A DNA stretch of 64,000 nt from Saprospiraceae bacterium (GTDB lineage: Bacteria; Bacteroidota; Bacteroidia; Chitinophagales; Saprospiraceae), in contig JALHOZ010000018.1 of assembly GCA_022842725.1 (NCBI GenBank), forward strand, positions 26,916-90,915, given 5' to 3'. The notes under the pieces were generated by a model, which was not told where the DNA came from, did not search any database, and saw only the letters and a list, made by a program, of their open reading frames with translations. Positions 17,252-26,565 of the stretch are shown piece by piece (position 1 is the first letter of the stretch; the number at the start of each line of letters is the position of its first letter). The translations under genes and the position numbers were made by a program.

Positions 17252-18364
17252 TTATCCAGGTATCAATAATTTTTTTATTTCCGCTGCTGCTCTGTCAGAA
17301 GCACCTTGCGTACCGAGCAATTTTTTTAAGGTTGCGTAACCTTCCAAAATTTTTTCCCGTTGAAGTTGCATGTCGGTATAGCTTTGACTAAGTGTTTCAG
17401 AAGTAAGATTGTCCTGGATTAGCTCTTCTACTAATTTTCGGTTTAGAATAATATTTACCAATGAAATAAATGGTAAAGTGATTATTTTTTTTGCAATGTA
17501 ATAGGAGAGGGGATTGGCTTTGTAAGCCACGATTTGAGGCACATTCCACAATGCTGTTTCAAGTGTTGCTGTACCTGATGTGACAAAAGCAAATTCACTT
17601 TTTCGCAATATCGAATACATTTTATTAAAAACAAGTTGCACATTATTTTCAGGAATACCTGATTCCCGAATGATATCCAGATACATCGATTCAGGTATGT
17701 TTGAACTTCCTGCTATCACAGCCTGCAAGTTATGTTTTTTGATGGTGCTTAGGAAAACAGGGAGCATTTGCTTTATTTCTTGTTTTCTTGATCCCGGTAA
17801 AAGAGCAATTTTTATATTGTCAGGCAAATCAGACGGTTCTTTTATCTGTTTTGATTCATAATTTTTTATTTCATCGAGCAAAGGGTGACCAACAAAGGTA
17901 ACTTTACAGCCATGGTCAGCATAAAATTTTTCTTCAAAAGGAAGGATAGCCAACAATAAATCGGTATACTTTCTTAGTTTATGGACCCTGCTTTTGTGCC
18001 AGGCCCAAACCTGAGGAACAATATAATACACCACTTTAAAACCGTTATTTTTTGCCCATTCTGCTATTCTCAGGTTAAAACCCGGATAGTCAATAAGAAT
18101 GATTACGTCCGGGTTATAAGTTAAAATATCTTTTTTACAGAATGACATAAGTTTCAGAATGGTTCTCAGATTTATAAGAACCTCATAAAAACCCATAAAT
18201 GCCAGATCTTCTATATGTTTTACCATAGTCCCACCCGCTTCTGACATGTTTTCACCACCCCAAAATCTTATATCTGCTTCAGAATCAATATTTTTGAGTG
18301 AATGCATCAGATTGCTTCCATGTTTATCACCTGAAACTTCACCTGCAATGATATAATATTTCAT
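17252..18364 (-). CDS. lpxB: Lipid-A-disaccharide synthase
   Basis: The 370-residue protein matches LpxB along its whole length: the N-terminal AGEVSGDKHGSNLM motif, ILIDYPGFNLR, the KVVYYIVPQVWAWHKSR block, and the C-terminal GTATLETAL nucleotide-sugar binding segment. LpxB joins UDP-diacylglucosamine and lipid X to make the beta-1,6 disaccharide of lipid A at the inner membrane. It lies last in a minus-strand series behind SurE and a small membrane protein, 156 bases after the latter, and may have its own promoter in that gap. Confidence 0.95.
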   Translation of the reverse strand: MKYYIIAGEVSGDKHGSNLMHSLKNIDSEADIRFWGGENMSEAGGTMVKHIEDLAFMGFYEVLINLRTILKLMSFCKKDILTYNPDVIILIDYPGFNLRIAEWAKNNGFKVVYYIVPQVWAWHKSRVHKLRKYTDLLLAILPFEEKFYADHGCKVTFVGHPLLDEIKNYESKQIKEPSDLPDNIKIALLPGSRKQEIKQMLPVFLSTIKKHNLQAVIAGSSNIPESMYLDIIRESGIPENNVQLVFNKMYSILRKSEFAFVTSGTATLETALWNVPQIVAYKANPLSYYIAKKIITLPFISLVNIILNRKLVEELIQDNLTSETLSQSYTDMQLQREKILEGYATLKKLLGTQGASDRAAAEIKKLLIPG

Positions 18365-18520
18365 GAGTTTGGATTTATAGGTTTGTTGCGTTTGCGATTT
18401 TTAAAAACCTCGTTACTTGTTCATTCACATGATTTTGAAGGCAGAACGTAAAGTGATTTTTGAAGGTACATGGATTACCGGGTTATTTACACGTTTTACG
18501 TTAGTCGCTTAATAGGAGTA

Positions 18521-18820
18521 TTAAAACAAACCACCTCCAAACATATAAACCCATGCTCCTACATATATCATGGTCGGTATCACAATCCCACGCATGGTGT
18601 CGTCCCACCGATTCTTTTTGCCTATCTGAAAAGGAATCAGATTCATACACAAGGACAATAATAATATGGTTCTGTACCTCTTATCAGCGGTAGACATTGA
18701 TACTTCTTCCAATAATCCTGCTTGTGTAAGTAAGTCAAAAAGAAAGGTTAAAAGGATATAACCTAAAACGGGAACAATCGCTCCTAAAACAAAACCGGTA
18801 AGAACTGAATCCTTTTGCAT
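18521..18820 (-). CDS. Small conserved-looking membrane protein of unknown function
   Basis: The 99-residue product has three likely membrane segments: residues 7-30 (FVLGAIVPVLGYILLTFLFDLL), 49-62 (TILLLSLCMNLIPF) and 82-96 (VIPTMIYVGAWVYMF). The linking loop is polar and basic (IGKKNRWDDTMRG). I do not recognise a named family. It sits nine bases behind surE in the same direction and looks like part of the surE-lpxB operon. The ATG start and lack of overlapping longer frames support a real gene. Confidence 0.72.
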   Translation of the reverse strand: MQKDSVLTGFVLGAIVPVLGYILLTFLFDLLTQAGLLEEVSMSTADKRYRTILLLSLCMNLIPFQIGKKNRWDDTMRGIVIPTMIYVGAWVYMFGGGLF

Positions 18821-18829
18821 ATAATATAA

Positions 18830-19585
18830 TTAAGATAAATTTTCTAATTGTTTTAACGGTAGAATGGCATCATAAGCTGTAAGGTCAAATCCGGAGGGTA
18901 CCACGGAAACATAGTTTTGAGAAAGCGCAAAAATATCTGTGTCTTCCCCGTCATCGTTGTTCTGAAATCTACCGGTCAACCAATAATACTTTTCTCCCCG
19001 CGGATCGAGACCCTCCTGAAATTCTTCAATCCAATGTCCTTTGGCTTGTCTGCAGACTTTGATGCCCCTGATGTCGGGACCTTTGGGGATATTTACGTTC
19101 AACAATTTACAATGTTGCAGTTTGTTTTTGAGGAGATGTTCAATCATTTGGGATGCTATTACTTTAGCATGTGTAAAATCTGCATCAAATGCATAGTCCA
19201 GTAAAGAAAAACCAATAGAATCGATTCCCTCCAGACTTGCTTCCATGGCAGCTGACATCGTTCCTGAATACAAAATGTTTATAGAAGCATTTGATCCGTG
19301 GTTTATGCCCGAAACACACAAATCAATAGTCTGACCTTTTAATAAGACATTTTTGGCCAGTTTGACACAATCTACAGGTGTTCCGGAACATTCGTATGAC
19401 GTGACGCCGTCATATAGGTCTACTTTTCTCAGTTTTAACGGTTTGGTGATTGTAATAGCATGCCCTTGTCCGGATTGTGGTGCATCAGGTGCAACCACTA
19501 GAACTTCACCAAACTTTGAAGCTACTTCAATCAAAGCCTTTATCCCCGGTGCTACGATACCATCGTCATTGGTTACTAAAATCAT
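18830..19585 (-). CDS. surE: 5'/3'-nucleotidase SurE
   Basis: The 251-residue protein starts with the SurE signature ILVTNDDGIVAPGI (metal ligands Asp7, Asp8), followed by the Ser/Asn ligands in CVSGINHGSNA and by YSGTMSAAMEA. SurE removes phosphate from nucleoside 5' and 3' monophosphates and is often linked to stationary-phase survival. Its ATG overlaps the last four bases of the upstream YihY-like gene, a usual sign of translational coupling. Confidence 0.95.
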   Translation of the reverse strand: MILVTNDDGIVAPGIKALIEVASKFGEVLVVAPDAPQSGQGHAITITKPLKLRKVDLYDGVTSYECSGTPVDCVKLAKNVLLKGQTIDLCVSGINHGSNASINILYSGTMSAAMEASLEGIDSIGFSLLDYAFDADFTHAKVIASQMIEHLLKNKLQHCKLLNVNIPKGPDIRGIKVCRQAKGHWIEEFQEGLDPRGEKYYWLTGRFQNNDDGEDTDIFALSQNYVSVVPSGFDLTAYDAILPLKQLENLS

Positions 19586-20577
19586 AACATTTTTTTATTT
19601 TGTTCTATCAACATATTATTTTTTACAACGGCAATACTGGCATTGAGTTCAAATCCTACCAATAAAATGAAGGATGTAGCCTGAAACCATATCATCACCA
19701 CGATCAATGCACCTATAGACCCGTATATTTCATTATATCTTCCGAAGTTGTTAATAAAAAAGCTGAACAGATACGTACCTCCGATAAATAGAAGTGTCGA
19801 AGTCATGGCACCGACATTCAAAAAAGGGGACTTTCTGTACAAGGACGGACCATATTGAAATATGAAACTTATACCTGTATATATCAAAGAAATACCAAGA
19901 ACAAACCTTGAAGTATTTGAAAAAAACAGTAATAACCAATCGTTGATGACATAGTGGGTTGAAAGCCAATCAAAAAAACTTTTGCTTAAAACCACCATGG
20001 CAATTACAACAATAAATAAACCTGAAAGGACAATAGTCAATGATAAAGCTATAATTCGCTTTCTCAGAAACGACCTATGTACAAATACATCATTATAGGA
20101 TTTGTCAAATCCGGACATTAATGTAATCATTCCGTTGGAAGCGAAAAATAAAGATAAAAAAAATCCTAACGACAACAATCCACTTCTTTTTATGGAGGTT
20201 ATGTCAATTAAAATCTGTGACAAATACTCATAAGCACTTCTGGGTAACATATTGTTCAGGTTTCTGTCTATAATGACAACATAATCCTGAATAATAGGTA
20301 TATGTGGTAGCAAAGTAAATAAAAAAATGATACCCGGAAAAATAGCAATAAAAAGACTGAAAGCAATCGAATTGGATCGCATGGTTAGGTTATCTTTTTT
20401 TGCCTCTTCAATAATAAAGGAGATTACGTAATAGAGCGGAACTCCTGAAAATCCGGGAGGTGCATACCATTTTGACCAATCAAGAATTTGTTTTATAACC
20501 GGAAGATTGGAAAATTTGTTTTGTACTATATGGTAATATTTTTTCAAGTATGTTTTTTTAATATATCTGTCATCCAA
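19582..20577 (-). CDS. YihY/BrkB-family inner-membrane protein
   Basis: The 331-residue product has a cytoplasmic N-terminus, then about six transmembrane helices, including FSLFIAIFPGIIFLFTLLPH, SGLLSLGFFLSLFFASNGM and GALIVVMIWFQATSFILLVG. The sequence around NSIAFSLFIAIFPG and FGRYNEIYGSIGALIVVMIW is characteristic of the YihY/BrkB family. Proposed roles (transport, envelope integrity; once misnamed RNase BN) are not settled. It overlaps the upstream thioesterase gene by 34 bases and surE by four. Confidence 0.9.
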   Translation of the reverse strand: MDDRYIKKTYLKKYYHIVQNKFSNLPVIKQILDWSKWYAPPGFSGVPLYYVISFIIEEAKKDNLTMRSNSIAFSLFIAIFPGIIFLFTLLPHIPIIQDYVVIIDRNLNNMLPRSAYEYLSQILIDITSIKRSGLLSLGFFLSLFFASNGMITLMSGFDKSYNDVFVHRSFLRKRIIALSLTIVLSGLFIVVIAMVVLSKSFFDWLSTHYVINDWLLLFFSNTSRFVLGISLIYTGISFIFQYGPSLYRKSPFLNVGAMTSTLLFIGGTYLFSFFINNFGRYNEIYGSIGALIVVMIWFQATSFILLVGFELNASIAVVKNNMLIEQNKKML

Positions 20578-20951
20578 TCAGGACAGGAAACCCTGAGTTG
20601 TGATGACATGTCTATAAAAAATAATTTTACGGTTGCTTTATGAAGACATATCTGCTCTGAATTATAGATTTCACTTAAAAATGTGACCATTTTACCAGGC
20701 ATTTCAGGTATAATGGTTCTGATGTTTAATAAATCGTCATACAAGGCAGGTTTTAAGTATCGTGCTTCGACAGATACAACGGGCATCATGATCTGATGAT
20801 TTTGTTCCATCTCTTTATAATAGATTCCCAGACTCCGCATGGTTTCAACCCTCCCGATTTCATAAAGTGTTGCATAGTTTCCGTAATACAAATATCCCAT
20901 TTTATCTGTATCAGCGTAAGTTACTCTATATGGAAAATCAAATTGGTACAT
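20544..20951 (-). CDS. Hotdog-fold acyl-CoA thioesterase, YbgC/FadM-like
   Basis: The 135-residue single hotdog domain has the 4-hydroxybenzoyl-CoA thioesterase/YbgC active-site region YADTDKMGYLYYGNYATLYEIGR, whose Asp is the usual catalytic residue. Such enzymes hydrolyse short or medium acyl-CoA. In proteobacteria YbgC is linked to the Tol-Pal locus, but here the context is YihY and SurE. It starts six bases after the arginine deiminase stop. Its 3' end overlaps the next gene by 34 bases, and no better internal start is visible for that gene. Confidence 0.9.
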   Translation of the reverse strand: MYQFDFPYRVTYADTDKMGYLYYGNYATLYEIGRVETMRSLGIYYKEMEQNHQIMMPVVSVEARYLKPALYDDLLNIRTIIPEMPGKMVTFLSEIYNSEQICLHKATVKLFFIDMSSQLRVSCPDWMTDILKKHT

Positions 20952-20957
20952 AAAACC

Positions 20958-22211
20958 TTAATTTTCTCTCAATATCGGGCAGGTCATACAATGTGAGCCT
21001 CCTCTTGCTCTGGATAATTCATTAGAAGGGAGAGTAATAATGGTTTTTGTTAATTGTTTCGCATCAATTTTTCCGTTGGCTGCGTCTTCTAACAAGTTTC
21101 TGGCATGAATAATTGTATATCCATGTTCCATCAAAGCCTGCTCAGTGACTGGGTTTCTGTCATACGTCAAAGCAACCCCGGGCTTTAGTGCAACAAGATT
21201 GCATCCGTCCGTCCATTGTTCTCTTTCCTGATAAGGGGATTCACCTTTACCACTGTATATAAATTTCATGTCAGGGTTGATTTCCGTTTGCATAAAAGAG
21301 CGAACAGAATCATACACAGCTTCTGTGCCGTCTGCTTTAAATACTTTTACATTAGAACTGATACCATCAAAAATAATGGGTTTGTAACAGACGACTTCAT
21401 CTTTGTCAATCAAAGTGAACAAAGTGTCAATGTGCATAAAACTCCTTTCAGAAGGAATGTTGATTTGTGCTACATTTTTGATCAGACCTCTTCTGAATAC
21501 TTCATTTTTTACTTGTTCGATGGCATAATTTGTTGTTCTTTCTGAACAACCGATCAATAAAAAGTCTTCATTCAGCATCATGACGTCACCACCTTCCATA
21601 CTGACGACCTCTCCCTTTTTACTTGGTGGGAATTTATCAAGATGGTTGAGATTGATGATTTTGTCGTTGGAAGACAGATTTTTGAAAAGTGGATGTGCAT
21701 AAAAAATAAATCTTGTCAGTAAGTTTTCTCTGTGTCGTGCAATTTTGGCAGCCTTTGTGATGATTACACAATCTTTTACAACCACAGCAACGTCTCTGGT
21801 AAAAATAAAATTGGGTATGGGGTCGAAATATATGGTTTCGTTTTCATGGTGAAAACCTGTAATCAGAACTTTTGTTAAAATATCGTCATCCATGGTAGTA
21901 AAATCATGGAAAGCCGTTTCCGGAAGTTCTTCATAATCAACAATTTTACGCAACAATTCTTCTTTAATTTCCGGACTGGCTTTAAATCCCTCCTCAATTA
22001 AGGTTTGGGTGTCCAATACGTTTTCTTTGCCAATAATAAGTTGCAGTACTCTCCTGAAAATGTCATGTTCTTCGCGCATTTGAGGTAAATGTACGATATC
22101 GTCAAAAAGTAGTTCTTCTGCTTTTTTGGGTGAAATACGTGCAATACCTTCGTCAGGTCTGTGAATAATAACTTTTTTAAGAGGTGCTATTTCAGAATAC
22201 ACGTTTATCAT
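20958..22211 (-). CDS. Arginine deiminase family protein
   Basis: The 417-residue protein has the features of arginine deiminase (guanidino-group hydrolase fold): N-terminal VIIHRPDEGI, PNFIFTRDVA, MEGGDVMML, the FMHIDTLFT His-containing motif, and the C-terminal GGSHCMTCPI with the catalytic Cys (SHC). These match the Cys-His-Glu/Asp set that converts arginine to citrulline and ammonia. It is first in the minus-strand operon. No ornithine carbamoyltransferase, carbamate kinase or antiporter gene is adjacent, so a classical ADI energy pathway is not supported locally; the enzyme may serve arginine breakdown alone. Confidence 0.9.
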   Translation of the reverse strand: MINVYSEIAPLKKVIIHRPDEGIARISPKKAEELLFDDIVHLPQMREEHDIFRRVLQLIIGKENVLDTQTLIEEGFKASPEIKEELLRKIVDYEELPETAFHDFTTMDDDILTKVLITGFHHENETIYFDPIPNFIFTRDVAVVVKDCVIITKAAKIARHRENLLTRFIFYAHPLFKNLSSNDKIINLNHLDKFPPSKKGEVVSMEGGDVMMLNEDFLLIGCSERTTNYAIEQVKNEVFRRGLIKNVAQINIPSERSFMHIDTLFTLIDKDEVVCYKPIIFDGISSNVKVFKADGTEAVYDSVRSFMQTEINPDMKFIYSGKGESPYQEREQWTDGCNLVALKPGVALTYDRNPVTEQALMEHGYTIIHARNLLEDAANGKIDAKQLTKTIITLPSNELSRARGGSHCMTCPILREN

Positions 22212-22303
22212 ATAAAGTCGTTTGGTTGAAGTGCAAAGGTAGTAAAAATTTACTCACTTTAATTTTATGATATTGAAAAATCACTTGCCCCCAAATGTTA
22301 TAT

Positions 22304-23101
22304 TTATATGAATCCTTTATTTTCTGTTATAAAGTTCATGTAGGTCGGTGCATCGTAGATTGCTTTCAGATGTTCTCCGGGACATTCCTGATATCTGAAC
22401 GGAACTTTTGTTTTGTTCATCAACTTACGACCCATGTCCGTTGTGGTGAGACTATCGTTTTTACAATAAATATACAATATTTGCGAAACATTTTGAATGT
22501 TTTCTGCCATCCCCACAAAATCAGCTTCCCGTTTTGCTTTGGGGTTTAACACGTAAAGTACTTTGAAAAAATAATAGAGCTTAATATTTCTCACTTTAAA
22601 ATAGTGGATACTTTTGTCCAGACAATTTTCAATAATAATTTCGATTCCCGGCAGTTTATTGCGACCGGCTGCTCTCAGGATTTGTGAAGCACCAAAGGAG
22701 ATGCCATGTACAGAAATAACATCAGGATCCAGTTCTTTTTTAGTCCATGCATAAACAGATAAAATGTCTTTATAAAAATCAAAGTCAATAAATCCAGACT
22801 CTCCAAATCCGTTAAAATCAAATATAACAACACCATAACCATGCTTCTTGTACTCTCTGACATGATTTTCCTTTAAAAAAAAAGATTTAGCGGCAGCAAG
22901 ATATGGATGAGCCAAAATGACAACATGGGTGTCATTTTTTACTTCCTGAGGCATGGAATACGACCCGACAATTTTTCTTTCAGGTTCTGTAAAGGGCGTC
23001 ATTCCTTCATAAAGGGCAGGGTCGTGCAAATACTGTTTACCCCTCGTAAAAATCTTATCGAATACATATTTTTTGACCTTATAGGTCGCCTTTGACTTCA
23101 T
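22304..23101 (-). CDS. Alpha/beta hydrolase
   Basis: The 265-residue protein has the fold's strand order with VVILAHPY, the nucleophile elbow GISFGAS (Ser in GxSxG), an acidic candidate after ILYIYCKNDSLT, and a late His in CPGEHLKAIYDAP. The insertion YHYFKVRNIKLYYFFKVLY-like region forms a hydrophobic cap. There is no signal peptide. Members of this DUF-like hydrolase group act as esterases or acyl hydrolases, but the substrate is unknown. It is a single gene between the deiminase and the divergent dehydrogenase. Confidence 0.85.
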   Translation of the reverse strand: MKSKATYKVKKYVFDKIFTRGKQYLHDPALYEGMTPFTEPERKIVGSYSMPQEVKNDTHVVILAHPYLAAAKSFFLKENHVREYKKHGYGVVIFDFNGFGESGFIDFDFYKDILSVYAWTKKELDPDVISVHGISFGASQILRAAGRNKLPGIEIIIENCLDKSIHYFKVRNIKLYYFFKVLYVLNPKAKREADFVGMAENIQNVSQILYIYCKNDSLTTTDMGRKLMNKTKVPFRYQECPGEHLKAIYDAPTYMNFITENKGFI

Positions 23102-23343
23102 TTTGTGAAATTTATGTTAATTCCTCCGTATAAATCTTTTTACGATTTATAAAATTAGGTTAGACTTGTCGGTATGTTTAAATTTGTGTCAAAATTAACG
23201 GAAAGTATTGTTTTTCAGTTGATTTTCTTTACTTGAAGAGGCTGTAAAGGTTAAACCTTTTCCTTTCACTTATGTATGATGTTGAAAAGCAGTCGTTTGT
23301 GTGTTTTTAATAATCGTATTTTTACTAAAATAAATATATTTAT

Positions 23344-24294
23344 ATGAAAGTCCTGGTTAATGATGGAATTGAGGAGATAGGAAAAAAAATAATGGAAGAT
23401 GCAGGCATTGAAGTAAATACGAATGCAGTCAGCCAGGAAGAACTTTTTACAGTATTACCGGGCTATGATGCAATCTGTGTCAGAAGTAATACCAAAGTCA
23501 GAAAGGAATTGATTGATGCCTGTCCTAACCTGAAGGTTATAGGTCGGGGTGGAGTAGGGCTGGACAATATTGATGTCGAATACGCTAAAAGTAAAGGTAT
23601 TAAAATCGTAAATACACCGGCAGCATCTTCAAGGTCAGTAGCTGAGTTGGTGTTTGCGCACGCATTGTCTCTTTCAAGGTTTTTACATCAGGCTCATGCC
23701 GAGATGCCGGTCAATGGAAACGATGAGTTTTCAAACTTAAAAAAGAAATATGCAAAAGGTCTGGAAATGACCGGTAAAACAATGGGAATCCTGGGATTGG
23801 GCCGTATCGGTAAAGAACTTGCCAGTTTAGCACTTGGTTTTGGCATGAAAGTAATAGCTTATGACCCCTTTGTTGAATCTGCGGATATTCAGGTTGGAGA
23901 TAAAATGTTGAACATATTTTACCCATTAAATACAACTAATCTGGATGATGTATTAAGCAATTCGGATTATATTTCGCTTCACATTCCTTCTTTGGACAAA
24001 CCGGTTTTGGATGATCAGGCTTTTCAGAAAATGAAACGAGGCGTCATTATACTTAATGCCAGCAGAGGAGAGTCAATAGATGAAACCGCTCTTCTACATC
24101 ATTTAGAGCAAGGTAATGTATTTATGGCAGGTCTGGATGTTTTTCATAACGAACCAAAACCTGATCAAAAATTATTAAATCATCCTGGAATATCAGCGAC
24201 ACCTCATATCGGAGCATCTACCATTGAAGCACAAAATAAAATTGGTGTCGAATTAGGAGAAAAAATGGTGGAAGCCCTAATGACTAAAAACTAA
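23344..24294 (+). CDS. D-2-hydroxyacid dehydrogenase, SerA-like (probable phosphoglycerate dehydrogenase)
   Basis: The 316-residue protein has an N-terminal substrate domain (ICVRSNTKVRKELID, GRGGVGLDNID), a Rossmann NAD domain with GILGLGRIGKELA, the catalytic Arg in NASRGESIDE, Glu in DVFHNEPKP and His in ATPHIGAST. This is the D-isomer-specific 2-hydroxyacid dehydrogenase layout, closest in feel to short SerA proteins of Bacteroidota that lack the ACT domain and make 3-phosphohydroxypyruvate for serine. Other 2-hydroxyacid substrates cannot be excluded. No serC is adjacent. Confidence 0.87.
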   Translation: MKVLVNDGIEEIGKKIMEDAGIEVNTNAVSQEELFTVLPGYDAICVRSNTKVRKELIDACPNLKVIGRGGVGLDNIDVEYAKSKGIKIVNTPAASSRSVAELVFAHALSLSRFLHQAHAEMPVNGNDEFSNLKKKYAKGLEMTGKTMGILGLGRIGKELASLALGFGMKVIAYDPFVESADIQVGDKMLNIFYPLNTTNLDDVLSNSDYISLHIPSLDKPVLDDQAFQKMKRGVIILNASRGESIDETALLHHLEQGNVFMAGLDVFHNEPKPDQKLLNHPGISATPHIGASTIEAQNKIGVELGEKMVEALMTKN

Positions 24295-24670
24295 AATCCA
24301 ATTGTAAAATCAGTTTTGACAGACTATCTTTTGATAGAAAAGCAAGGATTTTTAGTTTTGGTTCTGGATCAAAGGCAGGTTTTTTGTAGTCTGAAAATAA
24401 AAGGGCTGATGTCTCCGTCACACCAGCCCTCTTTTTTAAGCCTCTTTAAGGATACTGTCACCAAATGCAATGAGCAGTATCAATGCAATACTAAATATGA
24501 TCATGGGTAATAATTTAGGATAAAGATATGTATATACAACGTAAAAGTCAATTATAAATCGCACATATTTAATCATTTAAGTGTATTTTAACAGTAAAAT
24601 AGAGGAATTCACTGATGCGCTTTCAGGGTAAACCCCGAATCATTTTTATGTCATTTTTAAATGCAAACCA
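24295..24670. other. Intergenic region after the dehydrogenase
   Basis: Apart from the terminator at 24402-24437, these 376 bases hold no supported gene. A 64-codon frame at 24316-24510 runs straight through the terminator and has no family resemblance. Confidence 0.6.
24402..24437 (+). terminator. Rho-independent terminator of the dehydrogenase gene
   Basis: AGGGCTG (24402-24408) pairs with CAGCCCT (24424-24430). After one A/C mismatch TGT pairs with ACA, leaving a seven-base loop. The stem is followed by C and six T residues. The T-run suits plus-strand transcription. Confidence 0.8.
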
Positions 24671-25366
24671 ATGTTCACAATTCTTTTTGAAGATGAAAAT
24701 ATTGTAATCATAGATAAACCAACCGGATATTTTGTACATAAATCGTCTTATGATGCCAAAAGTGAATGGATTGTATTACAATTACTCAGGGATCAGATTG
24801 GTCAAAGGGTTTATCCGGTTCATCGTCTTGACAGGAAAACTTCAGGCATTTTGGTTATGGCAAAATCAACAGAGGCCCATCGTTTTTATTCTCAAAAATT
24901 TATGAATAAAGATGTTGAAAAAAAATATATAGCTATAGTAAGAGGACACACTCCGGACACATTTGAGGTAGATGCTCCCCTGAATACTGAGCGAGGAACT
25001 TCTCAGGAAGCTTTGACATTATGTAAAACCATTTGCAGGAGTGAAATTCAAAAAGTTTCTTCTTCACGGTTTGCCACTTCAAGATACAGCCTGATTGAGG
25101 CACAGCCGGTCACCGGCAGGCAACATCAGATAAGAAGGCATTTGTCGCATTTACGCTACCCGATAATCGGAGACAGACCTTATGGATGTAGTAAACAAAA
25201 CAGATTTTTTTTGTCGGAATGGAACATGACGCGGATGTTTTTGCACGCATGGCAAATCACTTTACCCAAAGAAGGAAGTGATGAAAAAATATTAGTTTCT
25301 CATTTACCGGGTGATGAATTTCTGACTACGCTGGAAAATCTATCCTTACACAAATGTGACTGGTAA
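24671..25366 (+). CDS. RluA-family RNA pseudouridine synthase
   Basis: The 231-residue protein contains the RluA catalytic motif HRLDRKTSG (Asp54), the family start ILFEDENIVIIDKPTG, and the later PVTGRQHQIRRHL and LHAWQITLP blocks. It has no S4 domain. Its length and motif order suggest a TruC-like enzyme (tRNA U65 in E. coli), but RluA members differ in target, so the substrate is not assigned. It converges with tsaD. Confidence 0.9.
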   Translation: MFTILFEDENIVIIDKPTGYFVHKSSYDAKSEWIVLQLLRDQIGQRVYPVHRLDRKTSGILVMAKSTEAHRFYSQKFMNKDVEKKYIAIVRGHTPDTFEVDAPLNTERGTSQEALTLCKTICRSEIQKVSSSRFATSRYSLIEAQPVTGRQHQIRRHLSHLRYPIIGDRPYGCSKQNRFFLSEWNMTRMFLHAWQITLPKEGSDEKILVSHLPGDEFLTTLENLSLHKCDW

Positions 25367-25423
25367 ATGATTTTTATTGCAATCCTGTAGCTTGACAGAA
25401 ACAGATTCCGGTTTTTTCTAAGG

Positions 25424-26434
25424 TTATTTCATTTCAAATTTAGGATCCGGCGTAATGTTAAGATCCGAAAAATCTTTTGCCATATATTTATAGTATCCGG
25501 TGATACCAATCATGGCTGCATTGTCAGTACAATATTCAAAATCAGGTATATAAACTTCCAATTGGTTTTTTTTGCCAAATTGTGTAAAAGCTTGTCTTAA
25601 TGCTGAATTGGCGGAGACACCACCTGCCAAAGCTATATGTTTCACCGGATGCAACGTAACAGCTTTTTCAAGTTTTTTGATCAAAATGTCTACTATGGCA
25701 AATTGGATGGAATGACATAAGTCATTGAGATTATTTTGGATAAATGAATCGTCATTTTTCATTTCTTTTTGCAAAAAGTATAGCACTGAAGTCTTGAATC
25801 CACTAAAACTAAAGTCCAGATCGGGTATATTGGGAATCGGAAATTGATATTTTAACTGACCCTTTTGGGCAAGTTTATCAATGTGTGGTCCTGCAGGGTA
25901 AGGCAAACCCAACATTTTTCCTGCTTTATCAAAGGCTTCTCCGGCGGCATCATCCCGGGTTTCACCCAAAATTACCATGTCTAGATGGTTTTTGACCAAT
26001 ACAATTTGTGTATGCCCTCCTGAAACGGTAAGACACAAAAAAGGAAATTCCGGTTTATGTTCAGTTGCAAAGTGAGCTAGAATATGTGCCTGCATGTGGT
26101 GCACTTCGATTAAAGGGACATGTAAGGTCATAGCCATAGCTTTTGCAAAGGATACCCCGACCAATAAACTTCCCATCAATCCCGGACCTTTGGTTATAGC
26201 TACAGCAGATATATCTTGTAGTGAAATACCAGCAGTAAGGATCGCCTGATCTACCACAGGAACTATATTTTCCTGATGTTGTCTGGATGCAACTTCCGGT
26301 ATGACACCACCATAACGTTCGTGAATGCTTTGATTTGCAATACAATTGCTGAGCACCTTTCCATCTGAAATAACAGAAGCTCCTGTGTCATCACAAGAGG
26401 ATTCAATAGCCAAAATGATATTTTTTTTTAACAA
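25424..26434 (-). CDS. tsaD: tRNA N6-adenosine threonylcarbamoyltransferase TsaD
   Basis: This ASKHA-fold enzyme finishes t6A37 formation on ANN-reading tRNAs. It shows ILAIESSCDDTGASV, the metal-binding HHMQAHILAH, TVSGGHTQIV, and the late GGVSANSALR and FEYCTDNAAMIG. The frame extends up to ATG 26521, adding 29 residues rich in Tyr/Leu that are not part of the family. A TTG at 26434, two codons before LKKNIILAIES, gives the usual TsaD start, so I prefer it, though the ATG cannot be excluded. With the TTG start the product is 336 residues. Confidence 0.93.
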   Translation of the reverse strand: MLKKNIILAIESSCDDTGASVISDGKVLSNCIANQSIHERYGGVIPEVASRQHQENIVPVVDQAILTAGISLQDISAVAITKGPGLMGSLLVGVSFAKAMAMTLHVPLIEVHHMQAHILAHFATEHKPEFPFLCLTVSGGHTQIVLVKNHLDMVILGETRDDAAGEAFDKAGKMLGLPYPAGPHIDKLAQKGQLKYQFPIPNIPDLDFSFSGFKTSVLYFLQKEMKNDDSFIQNNLNDLCHSIQFAIVDILIKKLEKAVTLHPVKHIALAGGVSANSALRQAFTQFGKKNQLEVYIPDFEYCTDNAAMIGITGYYKYMAKDFSDLNITPDPKFEMK

Positions 26435-26565
26435 TTGAAGTAAATTTTGAAATTTCAGGTATAAATATGCTAAGAAATAATATTTTTGTGCTTCATACAC
26501 CAAATGAACAGATTTTTGCATCTTATTGTTGTTTCACATATAAAGGAATAAAATAATATTATAAT

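Noticed and set aside
18440..18520. AACGTAAA/TTTACGTT inverted repeat before lpxB
   Set aside because: Arms are about 60 bases apart and AT-rich; no support for a terminator or operator.
24316..24510. 64-codon plus-strand frame after the dehydrogenase
   Set aside because: It reads through a strong terminator and has no recognisable sequence.
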